From Hoplostethus atlanticus (Eukaryota; Chordata; Actinopteri; Trachichthyiformes; Trachichthyidae), in NCBI GenBank assembly GCA_034670405.1, contig JAXDDX010000001.1, forward strand, positions 12,633,501 through 12,697,500: a DNA stretch of 64,000 nucleotides, in the 5' to 3' direction. The position numbers and the translations under genes are program-made. Within the stretch, counting starts at the first letter, position 1. Every line of letters begins with the position of its first letter. The notes beneath the pieces are model-generated. The model did no database searches. It was not told where the DNA came from and was given only the letters and a program-made list of their open reading frames with translations. Shown here piece after piece: positions 26,901 through 38,900 of this stretch.

Positions 26901-29900
26901 CGCAAACCTTAATTTGTCTATGAACAACTACACATATAAAAAAATGACATAGTAAAACCTTAGAATAGAAAAGATAGTAGCTATACAGATCGTCTTGCTA
27001 AGGTTAACTACTGTGGCAACAAACAGTATCAAATGCAACGTGGGAACTACTGTACATCTTACTTGTATAGAGTGAAATTCTGTTCCCATGTCCTAGAGTT
27101 TCATTGTCTCCAGCTACTGCAATGACAGTGAATGTGTACTGCACTCCAGCAGTCAGCTCAGTGATATTCATATATGTTGTTTTCACACTGTGACTCCCAT
27201 TGGCTCTTCCATCAGTCCACTCTACTCTATAGAAGGAACTGTTTCCCTCTGGTTCAGTCCAGCTCAGAGACACTGACGACGTTGTGATTTCAGTAACATT
27301 GAGACTCCCGACCACAGCAGGTTCTGTGAGTGCAGGACGGACACAGGACCAGAGGAAATAAATAACATGAAACTTATGGCTGTCAAAGAACATAATGGCT
27401 GACTAATGGACACCTGTCACTAAAAAACTACAATAACCTCAGGTTTTGTGGAAAAAAACAATGGAAGGTGAAAGAAATAAAGCTTTACATTTTCCAAAAC
27501 TGCAAGACCAGATGTGTGAAGACAGTATGAGAGGAATCTCTTTTGAAATGGGTTGTAGCATCAGTGAAGTGGGATATATTCTCAGAGTAAAATCTGAGAC
27601 ACTAACTCGTGACATGACTGCTTCTAAAAACAAGGCCTTTAGTGCTGCCATCTCCAGCACTGCAGTGACTGCAAATTGGTACCAAACACCAGCAGGAAGA
27701 TTTGCTATATCAAAGGTGGTTTTGTTGGTTTTTCATAAAGATTATTTCTATCAGTCCATTATACTATGTAAAAGGCACTATTGCCAAGAGGTTTAGTCCA
27801 GTTGAGAGACAGAGGATGTTGTGATTCAAGAGAAAGTGAAGTTCCTGATGATTTCAGGATCTGTGCATGCAAAAGAGGGGCAGGCAACAACAACAAGGGC
27901 AGAAAACAAAACACGATGAAGAACAACAGATGCTTTCTGCAAGTGGTTTTATGAACAATAAAAATGTTGTCAAAGTAGTGTGCATCATCTTACTTGTATA
28001 GAGTAAAATATCAGCCTTTTTGCTTTCTGTTTTGTTATCTCCAGCTACTGCAATGACAGTGAATGTGTACTGCACTCCAGCAGTCAGCTCAGTGATATTC
28101 AGATATGTTGATTTCACACTGTGACTCCCATTCGCTCTTCCATCAGTCCACTCTACTCTATAGAAGGACCTGTTTCCCTCTGGTTCAGTCCAGGTCAGCA
28201 AAACAGAGGATGTTGTGATTCCAGTGAAAGTGAGATTCCTGACTACTTCAGGCTCTGTGAGTGCAAAACAGTGGAAAGTAGAAGACGAAAGGTCACAGCA
28301 AACCTTAATTTGTCTATGAACAACTACACATATAAATAAAACGACATAGTAAAACCTTAGAATAGAAAACATAGTAGCTATACAGATCATCTTGCTAAGA
28401 TTAACTACTGTGGCAACAAACAGTGTCTAATGCAACGTGGGAACTACTGTACATCTTACTTGTATAGAGTGAAATTCTGTTCCCCTGTCCTAGAGTTTCA
28501 TTGTCTCCAGCTACTGCAATGACAGTGAATGTGTACTGCACTCCAGCAGTCAGCTCAGTGATATTCATATATGTTGTTTTCACACTGTGACTCCCATTGG
28601 CTCTTCCATCAGTCCACTCTACTCTATAGAAGGACCTGTTTCCCTCTGGTTCAGTCCAGCTCAGAGACACTGACGACGTTGTGATTTCAGTAACATTGAG
28701 ACTCCCGACCACAGCAGGTTCTGTGAGTGCAGGACGGACACAGGACCAGAGGAAATAAATAACATGAAACTTATGGCTGTCAAAGAACATAATGGCTGAC
28801 TAATGGACACCTGTCACCGAAAAAACTACAATAAACTCAGGTTTTGTGGAAAAAAACAATGGAAGGTTGCTGCCATCTCCAGCACTGCAGTGACTGCAAA
28901 TTGGTACCAAACACCAGCAGGAAGATTTGCTATATCAAAGGTGGTTTTGTTGGTTTCTCATAAAGATTATTTCTATCAGTCCATTCTACTATGTAAAAGG
29001 CACTATTGCCAACAGATTTAGTCCAGTTCAGAGACAGAGGATGTTGTGATTCAAGAGAAAGTGAAGTTCCTGATGATTTCAGGATCTGTGCATGCAAAAG
29101 AGGGGCAGGCAACAACAACAAGGGCAGAAAACAAAACACGATAAAGAACAACAGATGCTTTCTGCAAGTGGTTTTATGAACAATAAAAATGTTGTCAAAG
29201 TAGTGTGCATCATCTTACTTGTATAGAGTAAAATCTCAGCCTTTTTGCTTTCTGTTTTGTTATCTCCAGCCACTGCAATGACAGTGAATGTGTACTGCAC
29301 TCCAGCAGTCAGCTCAGTGATATTCAGATATGTTGATTTCACACTGTGACTCCAATACGCTCTTCCATCAGTCCACTCTACTCTATAGAAGGACCTGTTT
29401 CCCTCTGGTTCAGTCCAGCTCAGCAAAACAGAGGATGTTGTGATTCCAGTGAAAGTGAGATTCCTGACTACTTCAGGCTCTGTGAGTGCAAAACAGTGGA
29501 AAGTAGAAGACAAAAGGTCACAACAAACCTTAATTTTTCTATGAACAACTATACATATAAAAAAATGACATAGTAAAACCTTAGAATAGAAAACATAGTA
29601 GCTGTACAGATCGTCTTGCTATGGTTAACTACTGTGGCAACAAACAGTATCAAATGCAACGTGGGAACTACTGTACATCTTACTTGTATAGAGTGAAATT
29701 CTGTTCCCCTGTCCTAGAGTTTCATTGTCTCCAGCTACTGCAATGACAGTGAATGTGTACTGCACTCCAGCAGTCAGCTCAGTGATATTCATATATGTTG
29801 TTTTCACACTGTGACTCCCATTGGCTCTTCCATCAGTCCACTCTACTCTATAGAAGGACCTGTTTCCCTCTGGTTCAGTCCAGCTCAGAGACACTGACGA

Positions 29901-32900
29901 CGTTGTGATTTCAGTAACATTGAGACTCCCGACCACAGCAGGTTCTGTGAGTGCAGGACGGACACAGGACCAGAGGAAATAAATAACATGAAACTTATGG
30001 TTGTCAAAGAACATAATGGCTGACTAATGGACACCTGTCACTAAAAAAACTACAATAACCTCAGGTTTTGCTGAAAAGAGAAATAAAAAATTCCAAAACT
30101 GGCCGTGTCTGATCATCTTGTGAAAGTGAATCATGTGCAAACTCCATAGAGGTACAACAAGGACAAATAAGGTTGATTACATTGAGTGTTTTTCATCATA
30201 GAGGAGTATAATTGGCCATCCAATGTGAGCTAGAATTAGAAGATGTTAAATGCAGAAACTGTGACTTACTTGTGAATGAACTGAAAATGTAAGGGTCTCC
30301 TTCTGTTTGGTTGTCTTGGGCAATGGCAATGACGTGGAGTGTGTAGCTGGTGCCAGGGATCAGGTCAGATAAGAAAGCAGAGGTATTATATGTAGTTGTG
30401 GTCTCCACTGCTCCACCATTGTGCCACTCCACCCTGTACTTGAAGACTTCCCCAGGAGGTCTGGTCCAGTCCAGTGAGATGGAGGAGTTTGTCTTGGACA
30501 CACTAAGTGCCCCAATTGTACCCGGTTCTGGAGAGGAGAGGAGACCAGATGTGAGATTCCTGACTACTTCAGACTCTGTGAGTGCAAAACAGTGGAAAGT
30601 AGAAGACTAAAGGTCACAGCAAACCTTAATTTGTCTATGAACAACTACACATATAAATAAAACAACATAGTAAAACCTTAGAATAGAAAAGATAGTAGCT
30701 ATACAGATCATCTTGCTAAAATGAACTACTGTGGCAACAAACAGTATCAAATGCAACGTGGGAACTACTGTACATCTTACTTGTATAGAGTGAAATTCTG
30801 TTCCCCTGTCCTAGAGTTTCATTGTCTCCAGCTACTGCAAAGACAGTGAATGTGTACTGCACTCCAGCAGTCAGCTCAGTGATATTCATATATGTTGTTT
30901 TCACACTGTGACTCCCATTGGCTCTTCCATCAGTCCACTCTACTCTATAGAAGGACCTGTTTCCCTCTGGTTCAGTCCAGCTCAGAGACACTGACGACGT
31001 TGTGATTTCAGTAACATTGAGACTCCCGACCACAGCAGGTTCTGTGAGTGCAGGACGGACACAGGACCAGGGGAAATAAATAACATGAAACTTATGGCTG
31101 TCAAAGAACATAATGGCTGACTAATGTACACCTGTCACTGAAAAACTACAATAACCTCAGGTTTTGTGGAAAAAAACAATGGAAGGTGAAAGAAATAAAG
31201 CTTTGCATTTTCCAAAACTGCAAGACCAGATGTGAGAAGACAGTATGAGAGGAATCTCTTTTGAAATGGGTTGTAGCATCAGTGAAGTGGGATATACTCT
31301 CAGAGAAAAATCTGAGACACTAACTCGTGACGTGACTGCTTCTACAAACAAGGCCTTTAGTGCTGCCATCTCCAGCACTGCAGTGACGGCAAATTGGTGA
31401 CAAACACCAGCAGGAAGATTTGCTATATCAAAGGTGGTTTTGTTGGTTTCTCATAAAGATTATTTCTATCAGTCCATTATACTATGTAAAAGGCACTATT
31501 GCCAACAGGTTTAGTCCAGTTGAGAGACAGAGGATGTTGTGATTCAAGAGAAAGTGAAGTTCCTGATGATTTCAGGATCTGTGCATGCAAAACAGGGGCA
31601 GGCAACAACAACAAGGGCAGAAAACAAAACACGATGAAGAACAACAGATGCTTTCTGCAAGTGGTTTTATGAACAATAAAAATGTTGTCAAAGTAGTGTG
31701 CATCATCTTACTTGTATATAGTAAAATCTCAGCCTTTTTGCTTTCTGTTTTGTTATCTCCAGCTACTGCAATTACAGTGAATGTGTACTGCACTCCAGCA
31801 GTCAGCTCAGTGATATTCATATATGTTGTATTTGTATTTTGACTCCCATTGTCTCTTCCATCAGTCCACACTACTCTATAGAAGGACCTGTTTCCCTCTG
31901 GTTCAGTCCAGCTCAGCAAAACAGAGGATGTTGTGATTCCAGTGAAAGTGAGATTCCTGACTACTTCAGGCTCTGTGAGTGCAAAACAGTGGAAAGTAGA
32001 AGACAAAAGGTCACAACAAACCTTAATTTGTCTATGAACAACTATACATATAAAAAAATGACATAGTAAAACCTTAGAATAGAAAAGATAGTAGCTATAC
32101 AGATCGTCTTGCTAAGTTTAACTACTGTGGCAACAAACAGTATCAAATGCAATGTGGAAACTACTGTACATCTTACTTGTATAGAGTGGAATTCTGTTCC
32201 CCTGTCCTAGAGTTTCATTGTCTCCAGCTACTGCAATGACAGTGAATGTGTACTGCACTCCAGCAGTCAGCTCAGTGATATTCATATATGTTGTATTCAC
32301 ATTGTGACTCCCATTGGCTCCTCCATCAGTCCACTCTACTCTATAGAAGGAACTGTTTCCCTCTGGTTCAGTCCAGCTCAGAGACACTGACGACGTTGTG
32401 ATTTCAGTGAAAGTGAGATTCCTGACTACTTCAGGCTCTGTGAGTGCAAAACAGTGGAAAGTAGAAGACGAAAGGTCACAGCAAACCCTAATTTGTCTAT
32501 GAACAACTACACATATAAATAAAACGACATAGTAAAACCTTAGAATAGAAAAGATAGTAGCTATACAGATCGTCTAAGATTAACTACTGTGGCAACAAAC
32601 AGTATCAAATGCAACATGGGATCTACTGTACATCTTACTTGTATAGAGTGAAATTCTGTTCCCCTGTCCTAGAGTTTCATTGTCTCCAGCTACTGCAATG
32701 ACAGTGAATGTGTACTGCACTCCAGCAGTCAGCTCAGTGATATTCATATATGTTGTATTCACATTGTGACTCCCATTGGCTCCTCCATCAGTCCACTCTA
32801 CTCTATAGAAGGAACTGTTTCCCTCTGGTTCAGTCCAGCTCAGAGACACTGACGACGTTGTGATTTCAGTGAAAGTGAGATTCCTGACTACTTCAGGCTC

Positions 32901-35900
32901 TGTGAGTGCAAAACAGTGGAAAGTAGAAGACAAAAGGTCACAACAAACCTTAATTTGTCTATGAACAACTATACATATAAAAAAATGACATAGTAAAACC
33001 TTAGAATAGAAAAGATAGTAGCTATACAGATCGTCTTGCTAAGGTTAACTACTGTGGCAACAAACAGTATCAAATGCAATGTGGGAACTACTGTACATCT
33101 TACTTGTATAGAGTGGAATTCTGTTCCCCTGTCCTAGAGTTTCATTGTCTCCAGCTACTGCAATGACAGTGAATGTGTACTGCACTCCAGCAGTCAGCTC
33201 AGTGATATTCATATATGTTGTTTTCACACTGTGACTCCCATTGGCTCTTCCATCAGTCCACTCTACTCTATAGAAGGAACTGTTTCCCTCTGGTTCAGTC
33301 CAGCTCAGAGACACTGACGACGTTGTGATTTCAGTAACATTGAGACTCCCGACCACAGCAGGTTCTGTGAGTGCAGGACGGACACAGGACCAGAGGAAAT
33401 AAATAACATGAAACTTATGGTTGTCAAAGAACATAATGGCTGACTAATGGACACCTGTCACTAAAAAAACTACAATAACCTCAGGTTTTGCTGAAAAGAG
33501 AAATAAAAAATTCCAAAACTGGCCGTGTCTGATCATCTTGTGAAAGTGAATCATGTGCAAACTCCATAGAGGTACAACAAGGACAAAAAAGGTTGATTAC
33601 ATTGAGTGTTTTTCATCATAGAGGAGTATAATTGGCCATCCAATGTGAGCTAGAATTAGAAGATGTTAAATGCAGAAACTGTGACTTACTTGTGAATGAA
33701 CTGAAAATGTAAGGGTCTCCTTCTGTTTGGTTGTCTTGGGCAATGGCAATGACGTGGAGTGTGTAGCTGGTGCCAGGGATCAGGTCAGATAAGAAAGCAG
33801 AGGTATTATATGTAGTTGTGGTCTCCACTGCTCCACCATTGTGCCACTCCACCCTGTACTTGAAGACTTCCCCAGGAGGTCTGGTCCAGTCCAGTGAGAT
33901 GGAGGAGTTTGTCTTGGACACACTAAGTGCCCCAATTGTACCCGGTTCTGGAGAGGAGAGGAGACCAGATGTGAGATTCCTGACTACTTCAGACTCTGTG
34001 AGTGCAAAACAGTGGAAAGTAGAAGACTAAAGGTCACAGCAAACCTTAATTTGTCTATGAACAACTACACATATAAATAAAACAACATAGTAAAACCTTA
34101 GAATAGAAAAGATAGTAGCTATACAGATCATCTTGCTAAAATGAACTACTGTGGCAACAAACAGTATCAAATGCAACGTGGGAACTACTGTACATCTTAC
34201 TTGTATAGAGTGAAATTCTGTTCCCCTGTCCTAGAGTTTCATTGTCTCCAGCTACTGCAATGACAGTGAATGTGTACTGCACTCCAGCAGTCAGCTCAGT
34301 GATATTCATATATGTTGTATTCACATTGTGACTCCCATTGGCTCCTCCATCAGTCCACTCTACTCTATAGAAGGAACTGTTTCCCTCTGGTTCAGTCCAG
34401 CTCAGAGACACTGACGACGTTGTGATTTCAGTGAAAGTGAGATTCCTGACTACTTCAGGCTCTGTGAGTGCAAAACAGTGGAAAGTAGAAGACGAAAGGT
34501 CACAGCAAACCCTAATTTGTCTATGAACAACTACACATATAAATAAAACGACGTGGTAAAACCTTAGAATAGAAAAGATAGTAGCTATACAGATCGTCTA
34601 AGATGAACTACTGTGGCAACAAACAGTATCAAATGCAACATGGGATCTACTGTACATCTTACTTGTATAGAGTGAAATTCTGTTCCCCTGTCCTAGAGTT
34701 TCATTGTCTCCAGCTACTGCAATGACAGTGAATGTGTACTGCACTCCAGCAGTCAGCTCAGTGATATTCATATATGTTGTATTCACATTGTGACTCCCAT
34801 TGGCTCCTCCATCAGTCCACTCTACTCTATAGAAGGAACTGTTTCCCTCTGGTTCAGTCCAGCTCAGAGACACTGACGACGTTGTGATTTCAGTGAAAGT
34901 GAGATTCCTGACTACTTCAGGCTCTGTGAGTGCAAAACAGTGGAAAGTAGAAGACAAAAGGTCACAACAAACCTTAATTTGTCTATGAACAACTATACAT
35001 ATAAAAAAATGACATAGTAAAACCTTAGAATAGAAAAGATAGTAGCTATACAGATCGTCTTGCTAAGGTTAACTACTGTGGCAACAAACAGTATCAAATG
35101 CAACGTGGGAACTACTGTACATCTTACTTGTATAGAGTGGAATTCTGTTCCCCTGTCCTAGAGTTTCATTGTCTCCAGCTACTGCAATGACAGTGAATGT
35201 GTACTGCACTCCAGCAGTCAGCTCAGTGATATTCATATATGTTGTATTCACATTGTGACTCCCATTGGCTCCTCCATCAGTCCACTCTACTCTATAGAAG
35301 GAACTGTTTCCCTCTGGTTCAGTCCAGCTCAGAGACACTGACGACGTTGTGATTTCAGTGAAAGTGAGATTCCTGACTACTTCAGGCTCTGTGAGTGCAA
35401 AACAGTGGAAAGTAGAAGACGAAAGGTCACAGCAAACCCTAATTTGTCTATGAACAACTACACATATAAATTAAACGACGTAGTAAAACCTTAGAATAGA
35501 AAAGATAGTAGCTATACAGATCGTCTAAGATTAACTACTGTGGCAACAAACAGTATCAAATGCAACATGGGATCTACTGTACATCTTACTTGTATAGAGT
35601 GAAATTCTGTTCCCCTGTCCTAGAGTTTCATTGTCTCCAGCTACTGCAATGACAGTGAATGTGTACTGCACTCCAGCAGTCAGCTCAGTGATATTCATAT
35701 ATGTTGTATTCACATTGTGACTCCCATTGGCTCCTCCATCAGTCCACTCTACTCTATAGAAGGAACTGTTTCCCTCTGGTTCAGTCCAGCTCAGAGACAC
35801 TGACGACGTTGTGATTTCAGTGAAAGTGAGATTCCTGACTACTTCAGGCTCTGTGAGTGCAAAACAGTGGAAAGTAGAAGACAAAAGGTCACAACAAACC

Positions 35901-38900
35901 TTAATTTGTCTATGAACAACTATACATATAAAAAAATGACATAGTAAAACCTTAGAATAGAAAAGATAGTAGCTATACAGATCGTCTTGCTAAGGTTAAC
36001 TACTGTGGCAACAAACAGTATCAAATGCAACGTGGGAACTACTGTACATCTTACTTGTATAGAGTGGAATTCTGTTCCCCTGTCCTAGAGTTTCATTGTC
36101 TCCAGCTACTGCAATGACAGTGAATGTGTACTGCACTCCAGCAGTCAGCTCAGTGATATTCATATATGTTGTTTTCACACTGTGACTCCCATTGGCTCTT
36201 CCATCAGTCCACTCTACTCTATAGAAGGACCTGTTTCCCTCTGGTTCAGTCCAGCTCAGAGACACTGACGACGTTGTGATTTCAGTAACATTGAGACTCC
36301 CGACCACAGCAGGTTCTGTGAGTGCAGGACGGACACAGGACCAGGGGAAATAAATAACATGAAACTTATGGCTGTCAAAAACATAATGGCTGACTAATGT
36401 ACACCTGTCACTGAAAAACTACAATAACCTCAGGTTTTGTGGAAAAAAACAATGGAAGGTGAAAGAAATAAAGCTTTGCATTTTCCAAAACTGCAAGACC
36501 AGATGTGAGAAGACAGTATGAGAGGAATCTCTTTTGAAATGGGTTGTAGCATCAGTGAAGTGGGATATACTCTCAGAGAAAAATCTGAGACACTAACTCG
36601 TGACGTGACTGCTTCTACAAACAAGGCCTTTAGTGCTGCCATCTCCAGCACTGCAGTGACGGCAAATTGGTAACAAACACCAGCAGGAAGATTTGCTATA
36701 TCAAAGGTGGTTTTGTTGGTTTCTCATAAAGATTATTTCTATCAGTCCATTATACTATGTAAAAGGCACTATTGCCAACAGGTTTAATCCAGTTGAGAGA
36801 CAGAGGATGTTGTGATTCAAGAGAAAGTGAAGTTCCTGATGATTTCAGGATCTGTGCATGCAAAAGAGGGGCAGGCAACAACAACAAGGGCAGAAAACAA
36901 AACACGATGAAGAACAACAGATGCTTTCTGCAAGTGGTTTTATGAACAATAACAATGTTGTCAAAGTAGTGTGCATCATCTTACTTGTATATAGTAAAAT
37001 CTCAGCCTTTTTGCTTTCTGTTTCGTTATCTCCAGCTACTGCAATTACAGTGAATGTGTACTGCACTCCAGCAGTCAGCTCAGTGATATTCATATATGTT
37101 GTATTTGTATTTTGACTCCCATTCGCTCTTCCATCAGTCCACACTACTCTATAGAAGGACCTGTTTCCCTCTGGTTCAGTCCAGCTCAGCAAAACAGAGG
37201 ATGTTGTGATTCCAGTGAAAGTGAGATTCCTGACTACTTCAGGCTCTGTGAGTGCAAAACAGTGGAAAGTAGAAGACGAAAGGTCACAACAAACCTTAAT
37301 TTGTCTATGAACAACTATACATATAAAAAAATGACATAGTAAAACCTTAGAATAGAAAAGATAGTAGCTATACAGATCGTCTAAGATTAACTACTGTGGC
37401 AACAAACAGTATCAAATGCAACATGGGATCTACTGTACATCTTACTTGTATAGAGTGAAATTCTGTTCCCCTGTCCTAGAGTTTCATTGTCTCCAGCTAC
37501 TGCAATGACAGTGAATGTGTACTGCACTCCAGCAGTCAGCTCAGTGATATTCATATATGTTGTATTCACATTGTGACTCCCATTGGCTCCTCCATCAGTC
37601 CACTCTACTCTATAGAAGGAACTGTTTCCCTCTGGTTCAGTCCAGCTCAGAGACACTGACGACGTTGTGATTTCAGTGAAAGTGAGATTCCTGACTACTT
37701 CAGGCTCTGTGAGTGCAAAACAGTGGAAAGTAGAAGACAAAAGGTCACAACAAACCTTAATTTGTCTATGAACAACTATACATATAAAAAAATGACATAG
37801 TAAAACCTTAGAATAGAAAACATAGTAGCTATACAGATCGTCTTGCTATGGTTAACTACTGTGGCAACAAACAGTATCAAATGCAACGTGGGAACTACTG
37901 TACATCTTACTTGTATAGAGTGAAATTCTGTTCCCCTGTCCTAGAGTTTCATTGTCTCCAGCTACTGCAATGACAGTGAATGTGTACTGCACTCCAGCAG
38001 TCAGCTCAGTGATATTCATATATGTTGTTTTCACACTGTGACTCCCATTGGCTCTTCCATCAGTCCACTCTACTCTATAGAAGGAACTGTTTCCCTCTGG
38101 TTCAGTCCAGCTCAGAGACACTGACGACGTTGTGATTTCAGTAACATTGAGACTCCCGACCACAGCAGGTTCTGTGAGTGCAGGACGGACACAGGACCAG
38201 AGGAAATAAATAACATGAAACTTATGGTTGTCAAAGAACATAATGGCTGACTAATGGACACCTGTCACTAAAAAAACTACAATAACCTCAGGTTTTGCTG
38301 AAAAGAGAAATAAAAAATTCCAAAACTGGCCGTGTCTGATCATCTTGTGAAAGTGAATCATGTGCAAACTCCATAGAGGTACAACAAGGACAAATAAGGT
38401 TGATTACATTGAGTGTTTTTCATCATAGAGGAGTATAATTGGCCATCCAATGTGAGCTAGAATTAGAAGATGTTAAATGCAGAAACTGTGACTTACTTGT
38501 GAATGAACTGAAAATGTAAGGGTCTCCTTCTGTTTGGTTGTCTTGGGCAATGGCAATGACGTGGAGTGTGTAGCTGGTGCCAGGGATCAGGTCAGATAAG
38601 AAAGCAGAGGTATTATATGTAGTTGTGGTCTCCACTGCTCCACCATTGTGCCACTCCACCCTGTACTTGAAGACTTCCCCAGGAGGTCTGGTCCAGTCCA
38701 GTGAGATGGAGGAGTTTGTCTTGGACACACTAAGTGCCCCAATTGTACCCGGTTCTGGAGAGGAGAGGAGACCAGATGTGAGATTCCTGACTACTTCAGA
38801 CTCTGTGAGTGCAAAACAGTGGAAAGTAGAAGACTAAAGGTCACAGCAAACCTTAATTTGTCTATGAACAACTACACATATAAATAAAACAACATAGTAA

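Noticed and set aside
22416-37339. Repeated plus-strand open frames of 72-116 codons across the array
   Set aside because: They are antisense shadows of the FN3 exons and dead exons. They recur only because the array does, and have no start context or known motif.
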